A DNA stretch of 64,000 nt from Chinchilla lanigera (Eukaryota; Chordata; Mammalia; Rodentia; Chinchillidae). The DNA is taken from NCBI RefSeq assembly GCF_000276665.1, contig NW_004955438.1, positions 8,732,002-8,796,001 on the forward strand, given 5' to 3'. Positions 1 to 9,942 of this stretch are shown here, piece by piece. The notes beneath the pieces are model-generated. The model was not told where the DNA came from and made no database searches. It saw nothing but the letters and a program-made list of their open reading frames with translations. The first letter of the stretch is position 1. Every line of letters starts with the position of its first letter. Made by a program: the position numbers and the translations under genes.

Positions 1-599
1 GCTCTGTTAGCTGGTGTGATGGTTGGCTGAGAATGGCAAATCAAGAAATATGACAAAAAGCTTGGAAGCTGCCCTTGTTTTACATTTTTATTAATGATTG
101 AGAAGGAAAAACCAGCACATTAAATTTGGACGATTTTAATTCAATAGCTTTGGAAAATCTTAAGAAAGTCAGGCAAAGAATTTTTAAAAGGCTTATACAA
201 TTTAGAATGGATTAAAAAAATTGAAGTAAGAAGACTCCTAGACCTAGAAAAGAGGTAACATTCAGAGTCAGTTTTTAATGAAAAAGGTGTACCATTAATA
301 TGAAGTATTACCTTAGATTTAATAACATCTTAGATTTATAATAGGAAGAAAAATTAAAGGAATTTTTAATGTGACCCAAGGGTAAAAAAATAAAGATAAA
401 TTCATGTTTTGGGTGTAATACAGGAATTTTAGAACTTGGGCATTTATACAAAATAAAGGTATCACCTACATTTATTCCACAACTCAATAACCACAAATAA
501 AATCCAGGGGAGTATTTTAGGTGTCAATCATCCATTACACTTATGCTAAGTTTTCTACTTCCAAAAGCAACTAGATTTATATTCACTTTTTCTACAATA
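1..599. other. AT-rich DNA, nothing recognised
   Basis: I see no repeat family, exon or RNA gene here. The short open frames lack codon structure and hydrophobic or domain patterns that would suggest a real protein. Confidence 0.4.
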
Positions 600-790
600 G
601 ATGAACCAAGGGCACAAGAGCTGTTATTTCATCCATGGGAAATTCATCTGTAAATAAAACATACAGAATCCTGTTCTTATTAAACTTATATTCCAGTGAA
701 AGAAGACATCAATAAATTAGTGAGAATTCTTGATAATAATGTCAAGACAGAGTGGGAAGGGGATGGAAATGATCTCAGTGTACAGGATAC
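600..790 (+). repeat. possible L2 LINE relic
   Basis: The stretch around 680-700 (a 'ttaaacttatattccagtg' string) followed by a purine-rich, AGA-rich tail resembles the 3' part of mammalian L2 elements, where 'gagcttacattctagtg' is typical. Heavily diverged. A 67-codon frame (696-899) overlaps it, is lysine-rich at its end and is not recognised as any protein family. Confidence 0.3.
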
Positions 791-1067
791 GCTTACCCTG
801 CATAAGACTTTGGGTCCAATCTCCAGTACCTTAAAAGAAAAACTTTGGCATAGAAAATATCAGAGGAAAAAGTGTAAGAAACACAAGAAATTAAATTAAA
901 AGCAAAGTGTGCATATACTGTGAAAAGTGTTGAGATTGCTACATTAATTGCATTGGTGTTAAGCCTTATGGATATAAAACTACAATAACAAATTCAACAT
1001 ATGTTCATTGTTTACATGTACAGCAAACAATCCCAATATTAGTGTTTCAAAATAACATCAAGTGTTT

Positions 1068-1153
1068 TGTTTTTGTTTTAGGTACCGGGAATTGAACTCA
1101 TGACCTTGCACTTGCCAGGCAGGCGCTGTGCCGCTGAGCTAAATCCCCAGCCC
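1068..1153 (-). mobile_element. ID SINE (tRNA-derived)
   Basis: Read on the minus strand this is a tRNA-like head (GCTGGGGATTTAGCTCAG, containing the RNA polymerase III A box) followed by a B-box region and an A-rich tail, which appears on the plus strand as a T-rich run at 1068-1080. The flanks are a 14-bp target-site duplication with two mismatches (1054-1067 and 1154-1167, 'aacatcaagtgttt' and 'aatatcaagtattt'). That is the signature of L1-mediated retroposition. ID elements are rodent-specific. Confidence 0.9.
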
Positions 1154-1312
1154 AATATCAAGTATTTATTATTATCATTCACATTTTGAGGAATAGCCTG
1201 CGATTTCCAGGGCAACACTTGTCCTGAATCCCTCTTTCATTGTAGTCAAACTGGCACTGTTTCTCTCTGTTCAAACAGCTGGGGGCTATAACAGGTGAGG
1301 TCAGTGACCATA

Positions 1313-1370
1313 TCTCTCTCTCTCTCTCTCTCTCTCTCACTCACTCTCTCTCTCCCTCTCTCACTCTATG
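1313..1370. repeat. (TC)n microsatellite
   Basis: A CT dinucleotide run with a few CA and CC interruptions. Simple repeat; no function inferred. Confidence 0.9.
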
Positions 1371-1371
1371 T

Positions 1372-3035
1372 GGTCCACTGTCAAGGTTTTTCAGCATGGA
1401 GACTTTCTGATGCTGAGTTCTGGCCTCCAGAGACTATGATTTGAGAACAAGAGAAGGAAACCAAGTAGGAACTGCATTGCCTTTATACACTGGTGTAAGA
1501 TCAGCGTCATGCCTAGCACAGCCTCTTGGTTGGGAAATGTATAAAGGAATATCCACATTCAAGGAGAGGAAACATAGGTACCATCCTTGGGTGGGGACAG
1601 CATTGTCCACGGGCTTTAAAAATACAAATAAGAAGAAAGCACACTGTTGCAGTCTTTGGAAATTATAATCTACCATATCAATAAAAAATGGACATTCCGT
1701 TATACACAAAGCAAGTTAATGACTTTTCTCTGGTGTCACTTTAAGAAATTATAGTTTAGCGAGGCAAACAAACTACCAAAACAAGTTATAGTAAAAGTTA
1801 ACAAATATTATGTATCAATATGTTTTTAAAAAGAGCCAACAAGAGGCATTATATAATTTTGTATGCTATAACTTCATGGAGATAACAGAATATAAATTTA
1901 GAGATCAGTGTGGAGCATTCTGAGTAGTTTTAAACTGTCAAAGAATTTTGATCTCCTTGACTGGGTTGCAGGCTGAGAAACTGTGAAGGCTCTCCCAAGC
2001 CACAGTGAAAATGAATAAAGTCTTAGAGATCACAAGACTCTTAGAAAAGTTAATCTTACAAAAGTCAAAAGAAGAGACATTTCCCTCCAGCCATAAGTAA
2101 AACAATAACAACGAAATATAAACAGACTAGAAACACCGCAGGACATGAACTGTAATGGATTAAACATTTTACTAGAAAAACTTAGGAATGAGACAGTGGA
2201 AAATTGAATTGACCCTCTGGATTCTCAAAATTTGTTAAGGAAATCAAAAACAGTGTGGTAGCAAGATACTTGTCTATTAAAATTTTAATTTAGGTTATGA
2301 CTAGGTAAAAGAAAGTTATCACCATTAGAAATCCATTCTATGGCATTTTGCTATAAAGAAAAGGAAAAAGAAGTAGAGAGCACTGGGATGTCTTGAGACA
2401 GAATGCCTAATGGCAGCTCTGTGGCCTTTTAGGACCTTGTCACAGAAGTCACCCTGTGGGATTTCTGTTTCATTCTTTTGGTCAAGGTAGCTATAAAGAT
2501 CTTTCTACCAGATCTTTCCACGAGATGTGGAAAGGCGGTATCAATTTCTTCTAAGAACAGTGCAGCATGTTATCCATATGAGAGCAAAAAAAAGATATGT
2601 TTTTGATGGATCTATACTGTTTTATCTGTCAACCACAGAGAACCTAAAAGATTGAGCCTGGGTTCTACTCATCTTTGTAACCTTTGTATAGAGTGTATAG
2701 GTGCTGAGGGAAACAAAATGCTACTCTTCCTTTGGAAAATAGTTGGCTTATGGTTTCTTAAGCTAGAACACAGATCCCCCAAAATTTCTGAACATTTCAA
2801 CCAGCAAGTTTAGCTACATGCGATGTAGATACTTTCATGAACCAGATTCTCCACCCACATTACAAATTATGTGTACCGTTGTCCTTTGGGTGGTTAGTTT
2901 ATTGTTTTTTCTCTCTCTTTTAATATGGGTCTGTAATTGTGCATGCACATAGAGGAGCTACAGCTTCCCTGAAATTTTCAAAAAAACAAAGATGCCATTT
3001 TTAGATTGAAATCCATGTGAAAAATACTCTTCTTT
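1372..3035. other. non-genic DNA, nothing recognised
   Basis: About 1.7 kb without an identifiable repeat or gene. Overlapping frames at 1434-1709 on both strands have no recognisable domain. The sequence is AT-rich with stop codons dense in all frames. Confidence 0.4.
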
Positions 3036-3263
3036 TGTGTCTTCCACTTTCCAACACAGTGACAAAATATTTGAGGTAGTCAACCAACATGGAGGAAAGA
3101 TTTATTTTGGCTCCTGAGTTTAGAATTTTCATCCCGTGGTCCTATGGCCTCCTTTGCCTGTGGAGCAGTGGTATAGTGGGGAGCACTTCCATGGAGAAAA
3201 CCGCTCAGCTCATGGCAAACAAAAAACATAAGGGGAGACTGGAAGGTGCTGGGAGTGCACACC
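3036..3263 (-). mobile_element. older MaLR-type LTR, left part
   Basis: Plus-strand text runs 'acacagtgacaaaatatttgagg' then 'ggaggaaagatttattttggctc', which is the reverse complement of a MaLR LTR 3' end (the typical forward end is '...tattttgtcacagtgac...'). The element is interrupted at 3264 by a second LTR of related type and resumes at about 3613. Confidence 0.65.
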
Positions 3264-3612
3264 TGTCTTGGTTACTTTTCTCTCATCGATGGGACAAAAT
3301 ACATGATGCCCATAATTAAGGAAGGAAAATTTATTTAACTTACAGTTTGTGGAGGTTTCAGTCCATACTTGGTTGGCTACAAGGCAGAGTGGCACATGGC
3401 AGAGGGCTACAGCTCATGGCGGTGGAACATAGCCAAAGCAACAAGCACAAAAGGGAGGAATGGTGGCAAGCAGTCTCTTCCTCTCCCTTACATATGCAAA
3501 CTATCCACCCCAGGACAGGTGTAGCCCTCACACCCATAATCAATGAAACTCTAAAAGCCTGCCCCATGACCACATGAGGCTTTGGGAGGACACCCAGACA
3601 CAAACCATAACA
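3264..3612 (-). mobile_element. MaLR-type solo LTR nested in an older LTR
   Basis: About 349 bp, beginning TG and ending CA. Read on the minus strand it starts 'tgttatggtttgtgtctggg', runs through 'cccaaagcctcatgtggtca' and ends near '...ttttgtcccatcgatgagag'. The same layout occurs at 8168, 22651, 39137 and 57080, so it is a repeated family here. The flanking 5-mers (acacc and atgcc) match at 3 of 5 positions, a weak remnant of a target duplication. Frames of 123 and 76 codons inside it are by-products of the LTR. Confidence 0.8.
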
Positions 3613-3790
3613 ATGCCGTAACTGTTTTAAGGGTTTTAACCACCTCACTTCCTTCCACAAGCTGTTCTCACAAGGTTCCATCATCTCCCAGTAGCACCAC
3701 GGGCTCGGACAGCCTTCACTATGAACCACAGTATCTTGACTTCAGCATAAGGCATCGTTGGCTCTGACTTCATACTGCAGCTGAAAGGTC
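3613..3790 (-). mobile_element. older MaLR-type LTR, right part
   Basis: Continues the LTR broken at 3264. The string 'accacctcacttccttccac' followed by 'tctcccagtagcaccacggg' is typical of the middle of rodent MaLR LTRs read in reverse. The far end is eroded, so its limit is approximate. Confidence 0.55.
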
Positions 3791-4344
3791 AGTGTTTTAA
3801 AACACATATTTCTACTCTTGGATGTTTTCTTTGTTGAACATTATTTACTATTTATATCTCATCCTTAGGTGCTCTGCTTAGAGTGATCTTTGTACAGAGG
3901 TTCTTGGCAGTATTCAGTTTTGCAGCCTTTGCATAATTCCCCCAGATATTGAGATTACACCAGAATGGGCCAAGAGGAGTGTGAAGAAAACACCTCAGAT
4001 AATGTCAATAAAACTTCCCCATAACTCCCATATCCCAGTGCAGAACCACTGATGGACTGTTAATGCTTCATCTCATTTTTAGCAGTAGCAGGGATTCAAT
4101 TCCCAATGCTTCCTTTCAGACTTGGCAGTGTTACCTCTAGCCTTTAGGAGTTCTTCCAGACAATGCTGTTTCTCTTCCCGTAAACATCCATATAATGATT
4201 CCTCTGGAACAATTTCTACCCAAAGTGTTAGACATCTAGGCTTAATCAATAGGGCTTATTTAAATACCACTGATTGTAGGAACCCTGCCTAAAATAATCT
4301 AACCAGGCTTTCAGTGTCTATAGCGATTTGTTTATATTTTTTAT
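3791..4344. other. non-genic; possible ID relic at 4083-4150
   Basis: Mostly unrecognised. Around 4083-4150 'agcagggattcaattcccaa' resembles the reverse complement of a tRNA-derived SINE B-box region, but the rest is too decayed to be sure. Confidence 0.3.
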
Positions 4345-4800
4345 TTTTAAATTAATATTTTTACAAATATTTATTGAGAAGCTCATCCATGAAGGTATAG
4401 TGGTAAACAAAGGGTGTGTAATGTCCATGAGGGCCTGACACCAGCCACTGTCATTGTCTCACAAATTAGATTATAGAGTTAAGGGAAACAATCAAGGGTC
4501 CTGTGATGGACAAAGAGAAAGAGAGACAAATAGGGGGAGTAGGTTAGTAAGAGCACTTCAGAAACTTCTCTTTAAAAAGGTACTATTCCAGGTGACACCT
4601 GAAGGAGCTAATTGTGGTACAAACAGGGTCACATTTAGAGTTAGGAATGGGGATGAGACAGCTGAAGCTGAAGGGAAACATCTTCTGTAGCTTTGGAGAA
4701 CAAAGACATGGTGGGCTGAGGAGAATGAACGTCAGCTTCCTTGGAGGGACAGCAGATGAGGCCAAGGTAGGGGCCAGACACAGCCCAGCATTTAATTTTA
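4345..4800 (+). repeat. L2 LINE relic
   Basis: Begins with 'caaatatttattgagaagc' and proceeds through 'attccaggtgacacctgaag' and a 'ggagaacaaagacatggtgg' stretch, in the order expected for the L2 3' end. The small open frames on both strands are incidental. Confidence 0.55.
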
Positions 4801-5119
4801 GCATAAAAATACAATAGAGAGTGATCACAAAGTTCTAAGTAAGGGATTTCATGCCATTTCATGATGAATATTTATTTTCTTTTGAAGCTTGATTTGTTGT
4901 TTTCAGACTATTTATTTAGTTGTTTTATTTCTAGTTTGATTAAGCTAGTGCTGTCTTAGCTTGGGCTCAGTCATTACTTACCAATATCTGTCTTTTCTGT
5001 GGTACCCGATGGGAAGAAGACATCTGTTAAATATATGTTCAATTGAATTGAAACTACTAATTTAACTACTTATATTCTTTCCTCAGGCCTATCCACTACT
5101 TAATTAAATATTCATTTTA
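4801..5119. other. AT-rich DNA, nothing recognised
   Basis: No repeat or gene signature seen. Confidence 0.4.
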
Positions 5120-5545
5120 TAAGAGATCTCTCCAGTACTTAGTGGCTAAGTCAACAAAAGTTGTCTGTGGGTCACATTTTAGGGTCCGCTTACAGGCTGG
5201 TGAAGAGGTAACTGAAAGTGGAGGCAGTGCTCTGAAAACTTGGCTAGGGTGTCAGCCTCTGCCTTCAAGGTGGACAGTAGTGTTGGCTGTGGGCAGGAAG
5301 TCTCAGCTCTTCTTTATGGGGCTTCTCCTCAGAGTTGCATGAGTATTCCCATGGCCTAGTGGTGGGTTCCCCAGAGTAAGTGACAAAAGAAACTGAGGTA
5401 AAAGCTGCAATGCCTTTTATGACTTAACCCTGACTCAGTCTGGCAAAAAACTATTATGAGGGCTCAGATGCCAGGAGGCACGGCTTATTGAGGGCCATCT
5501 TGGAGTCTGGCTATCATAGAATGCAAGCTTTAAATACTAACTATA
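5120..5545 (-). mobile_element. ancient LTR-like repeat (MaLR/MLT group)
   Basis: 'ttagtggctaagtcaacaaa' at the left and 'agctgcaatgccttttatga' in the middle match, in order, an old mammalian interspersed repeat read in reverse. I place it in the MLT/MaLR group with limited confidence. It is strongly diverged, so the edges are approximate. Confidence 0.4.
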
Positions 5546-5879
5546 TTTTCCATATATTGCTTAGAAGTATTCACACTGTTTTCTCTTTGCTGAAATTCCA
5601 CCAGAAATCCAGCAGATTTATCATTTAAAGAAATATAGTGTAGAGATTGGACTCCAGAGGCTGCAGCCAATACAAAAGTCTACCTCTGCCTACCTCTGCC
5701 TGAATCCAAATCAGTTTCCCTTCCACACTCATCCCTCTTTCTTTCTTTCTTTTGCTACCATGGGAACGAGATGGTAAACCTCTGAGTGGCACTGGTGGCT
5801 TTTAAAGCATATTTATAAGATTACTTGAGACAACATGATTTTAATTTGCTATTTAGCTGCAGAGTAATATGTTTCTCTA

Positions 5880-6045
5880 TTTGGAAAACAATTTTGTCAA
5901 GGTACCAGAACAAGGAATCGGAAATTAAGATTTCAAGGATCAATTTCCTAACTGGCTTCTATTTGCTGGATACCCTTCAGCAAGGCACTTCATGTGCTTG
6001 CCTGTAAAACGGGGATGCAAAGGATAAATCCCTACTTTAACGGAA
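5880..6045 (+). repeat. MIR SINE relic
   Basis: Order of motifs fits a MIR: a mid-section resembling 'aatttcctaactggcttct', then 'cagcaaggcacttcatgtgc' and 'cctgtaaaacggggatgcaa', matching the usual 'gcaagttacttaacctct' and 'tctgtaaaatggggat' blocks. Confidence 0.5.
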
Positions 6046-7890
6046 TGCAGCACAGTTGAATTCATATTAATGCAACAGGTTTTGAAAAAAATTTCACAAG
6101 GAAAGTACTGTGGAAATGCAAATTACTATGTTGTAAAGCTTTTTGACGTAAAGGTGCTATGTGCCTGCAAAATGCTAAATCAGTTTGTTTTATCTGGTTT
6201 TGGATTGTTGCCTTATAATTTCCAAAAGTACTTCATTTTCCTGAATTGTGACAGGACAAAGGACAAGCTCAAATTGCATTTTGTGAATGATACATTGTTT
6301 TGCTGGTGGTATTTCACACAGCCCCGAAAATGGCTCTATCATTCTCTCATAGAGCTCACCCCTATAATCAAATAACACCATTCCAAGACGATAATCGCCT
6401 TTTACTCCTATTTTATCAGTAAAAGGTGTATTGCATTAATAACTGTATTTTGTTTTCACTGCTAAAAGCATAATTTTAATAAATGAGAGTGTAAGAGTAG
6501 AAGAGATGAGAAACCTATAAGCTGACCGCATTGACTGCAGTATATAATGTGTGTATTGTATCTATAACACATTTATGCACATTATATATTTATGTACATA
6601 ATATAATACTTGTTTTTCATTTAATGCCTAGTATATGCCATTTATATTAAAGATTATTATATTCATTTTCTTGGGGAATTATTTTGTGTTATTTTGCTTA
6701 GAGTGGGAGGGAGATACAAAAAAAATAGATGTTGAATATTATAAACAATTTAAATGACTAAATTACATTAAATGTTAATAGTATTTGTGATATGCACATA
6801 TGATTAGAGTCCACTACTGGTAAGATTGAGAGGAGTAGGATTTTGGTTTAGAGTTTGCCCCATTCCCCACGTGACTGCCTGTCCTTAACCTGCTATGCTT
6901 TCACTCTCTCCCCGCTAGTGTCCATTTATTTTATGTGGTTCCAATCAAATCACTTCTTGAGCATGATGCTGAAATTCCTCTTTAGGTAAAGCAGAAATGT
7001 CAGAAAACTCTTTAAAATGCAACACCAGCCTAGAAAATTTAAAATGTAAATAAGAATGATTGTCCTATTGTAGAAGTAGATATGCTTTAAAGTATGTTGA
7101 GGTGACAAGTAGATGTATTCATGTGCAACCCATATAACTGATCTCTTTCCTAAACACATCCAAAACCAAAATGGAGTCTTGTGGGAAGGTGAAAGATTGT
7201 GAGGAGGAGGCCAAACCAGAGTTCAAAGGGCAAGGGTCAAATGTACAACTTCTCGAGCAAATCCTTTCATCTTCTGTGTATTCTGATCACTCTTAAAATT
7301 TAAACATGATAAATGACTATTCTTTTTATCAAAAAAAATTCTGTTAAGGAAAAATATGATTTTCATTTATCAATTAACCTTCAATGCATAGCAAACATTT
7401 TCCAAACCCAGTCCTGTAAAGAATATTTATTATTTTTATATTAGATTTTGGGGACTGATTAGGTGATCAATTTTCCTGGTATTAATCAACGTATAGGATG
7501 ATGGAGGATTGCTTCATGAAAGTATGGGGCAGAGGTTAGTCTTGGGGTGAGCCTAGGGTGGAGGTGAGCTAGCCCCAGTTGCTCAGTATTTTCTCTGCTT
7601 TTATTGTATTTGCTCAGTCTTCATTGTCTGAAGTCAGCTAGTGCCTAGATCTAGACCCAAACATTTGAAGGGACTCCACTTTGTGATGGGAAGAGTTTCA
7701 AAGAGTTTATTTTCCATTTTTAAAGTTAGTTTTTCCCCACAATGCAGTCTGCCCAGAAAATAAATTCTACTCCTTTCTGATTGGTCCTGCAGCATTATGC
7801 ATAGTCTTCCTTTGTTTCCCAATGACTATGCACTACTGGAGTATTCTGTTTTCCTCCTATTTGAGACAAATTTTCTCCCATGAAAAGTAC
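6046..7890. other. AT-rich DNA, nothing recognised
   Basis: Contains a strongly AT-rich patch at 6540-6665 with alternating TA/TG steps. A 101-codon frame at 6070-6375 has no recognised domain; hydrophobic residues are scattered rather than grouped in a clear membrane segment. I do not support a gene here. Confidence 0.35.
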
Positions 7891-7894
7891 ACAC

Positions 7895-7985
7895 ATACAC
7901 TCAGAGAGAGACAGAGAGAGAGACAGACAGACAGACAGAGACAGACAGAGAGAAACAGACAGACAGAGACAGAGAGAGACCAAGA
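7895..7985. repeat. (AG)n/(ACAG)n compound microsatellite
   Basis: Alternating GAGA and ACAG units. It generates low-complexity frames on both strands (Ser/Leu-rich on minus, Arg/Gln/Thr-rich on plus) that are not genes. Confidence 0.9.
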
Positions 7986-8167
7986 CAGAAATCAAAATAT
8001 ATGGTGTATGTTTAAAAATTGATTACAGTAAGTAACACACTTAAATAAAAAAATCACTGTAGTAAAAAACACACTGCCATTAACTCTGCTTAACATAGTT
8101 CCTCTAACTTCAAAAGCACTTATTTTATATTTCTTGCCATTTTTCAGAAGCATTTCTGGAAGTCCTC

Positions 8168-8558
8168 TGTTATGATTTCTGTCTAGATGTCCCCCCCAAA
8201 GTCTCATGCAATTATAGGTGGGGCCTTTTGGAAATGGCTGGATTTAGCGTGTGTGCTGCTGTGATTAAGTGTGCAATGCTGGGATTAAGGGTGTGAGTGC
8301 TAGGCAGGTAGCCAGGTTGGAATATAAAGGACAGAAAGAAGGCTACCGTCATTGCTTGGTGCTTTTGCTGTTCCTGCCTTCCATGCCATGAACTGTTGTT
8401 TCTGCTTTGTGATACCCCTCTGCCATGCCACCCTGCCTTGGAGCAAGCTTAAAGTGGAGTGAAACCTCTCCAAATTGTGAGCCTCCTGAAAAACTTTTCC
8501 ACCTTTAACTTTGGCTGTCAGGTATTTTGTCTCAGCAACAAGAAATGTAAGCAAGGCA
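8168..8558 (+). mobile_element. MaLR-type solo LTR
   Basis: Forward copy of the family seen at 3264 and 57080. It starts 'tgttatgatttctgtctaga', has 'cccaaagtctcatgcaatta', a repeated 'gtgctgtgattaag/ctgggattaagggtgtga' middle, a 'ccctctgccatgccaccctg' block and ends '...ttttgtctcagcaacaagaa'. A 137-codon minus frame across it is incidental. Confidence 0.85.
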
Positions 8559-8659
8559 TCTTTTTTTTCAAGCTGTGCTAAAACATATAGTGAATGCTGC
8601 TGGCAAGTGCCACTGAACAGAAAGATATCCTTGTGAAAACATTGCAGTGTGTGTTCTTC

Positions 8660-8985
8660 CACATTAATCATTGTACCTGGCCCTGTGTGACTTCTGCTCT
8701 TCCCCAAAGTCAAAATACGATGAAGGTAAACATTATGAATTGATTCAGGCTATTGAGGCAGCTATGGCACTATAGCTAAACATACTTATGAAAGAGGACT
8801 TACAGAACTGCCTCAGAAAGTGAAGAGAACAAAGGGATTGTGGCTTCAAGAAAGGAAGCATTTGGAGGGAGATTAAGCGTGCTGGGTCTCTTACTGTAAT
8901 ACATTTTTAAAAATTTAAACGTGTTGTATTCTTTGATCACACTACATATACATATAATACTGAGTGGATAATCATTATTGTGCAT
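8660..8985 (+). pseudogene. mariner-like transposase fragment, copy 1
   Basis: In broken frame it reads as the C-terminal end of a Tc1/mariner transposase: a Pro-Lys-x-Lys segment, then an alpha-helical stretch around Glu-Leu-Ile-Gln-Ala-Ile-Glu-Ala-Ala, then Lys-Glu-Asp-Leu-Gln-Asn-Cys, followed by the noncoding 3' end. Stops and a frameshift show it is dead. The catalytic aspartates lie upstream and are not present. Related copies lie at 13440 and 16965. Confidence 0.6.
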
Positions 8986-9000
8986 GTGATTTATTGATTT

Positions 9001-9338
9001 TTTTTATTTTAAAGAAAAGAAAAATAAAAATTAACAATGGTATAAAATTTAAAAACAAGGTTGCAGGAGAGTAACAATGGTTAGTACATTGCATATTGTT
9101 ACTTTCAAAGTAGTTGCTCATATTACAAGATACAGGCATTGATCAAACAATAGTTCATCAAACAATACAGGCATAACAATAGTTGATCAAACAAAAATTG
9201 ATCAAACAATATAGACATAAACCTTCTTTTTCAATAAGCTAATACCAATTAGTAGTATAACTATTTTAGCTATCTTGTGTGTATATATAGCTAGCTAGCT
9301 AGCTAGATAAATAGATAGATAGATACATAGATAGATAA

Positions 9339-9384
<46 letters not shown>

Positions 9385-9485
9385 CTATTTTTCCTTTTCC
9401 TTCTTTTCTTCTTTACCCCTTTCCAGTTTCTATTTCCTTTTGAGGATTTTCTTCCATTTCATAATATCTATTGTACATTTTGGGT
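9001..9485 (-). mobile_element. lineage LINE-1 3' end, inverted
   Basis: Starts with the T-rich complement of a poly(A) tail. The reverse complement of 9085-9110 ('actactttgaaagtaacaat') matches L1 3' ends at 16820, 24065 and 26605. The reverse complement of 9430-9480 ('aaaatgtacaatagatatt') matches 23738-23756. Between these lies a GATA microsatellite. Four copies of a 'gatcaaacaa'-type unit (9139-9207) are an insertion unique to this copy. Confidence 0.75.
9284..9384. repeat. (CTAG)n then (GATA)n microsatellite in L1 3'UTR
   Basis: A short TAGC run followed by about 20 imperfect GATA units. It occupies the same place in the L1 3' region as the AGAGCT/AGAGAT array at 23832-23945. Confidence 0.9.
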
Positions 9486-9942
9486 CTTATTTACTCTTTC
9501 AGCTTCTTACACAAGAGAGACAGTACTGCTTAGCTATAAAGATGATCTATTCTTTTAACATAGAAAAATTTAGTTGAATGTATTACCACTATAATATGCC
9601 TATAATCACAAATTTATATGGGAGAACTTGAAGTAAAATATTTTAAAGGTAAAGCAGAGCTTCCATTTATCTTCCAATACTATCATGTATACTTTCAGTC
9701 ATACCAAGTAGTATTTTTTGAAAATTGTTCATCTAGAGAAACATGCTCATAGCTCTCCATTAATAGCAGTGATTATTTGGAAAGATGCTATCTATGGGAA
9801 ATATGAAAAGCAAATAACATATTTACTCTTCTCTTGTATTTTTTATACTGTCTATATTTTACTTGATAATTAGTTATATACCTACAATCCAATACAACCT
9901 TCCAGCCACCTACCCGACAATGATGTACATGAACGATGTGAA

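Noticed and set aside
3358..3729. 123-codon minus-strand frame, Cys/Pro-rich
   Set aside because: Covers an LTR and its junction with an older LTR; not a protein gene.
7795..8022. Cys/Leu/Ser-repeat and Arg/Gln-repeat frames
   Set aside because: Generated by the AG/ACAG microsatellite.
8300..8713. 137-codon minus-strand frame
   Set aside because: Lies antisense across a MaLR-type LTR and the start of a mariner relic; no domain.
9284..9384. Regular spaced repeats that might suggest a CRISPR-like array
   Set aside because: A tetranucleotide microsatellite with no spacers, in a mammalian genome.
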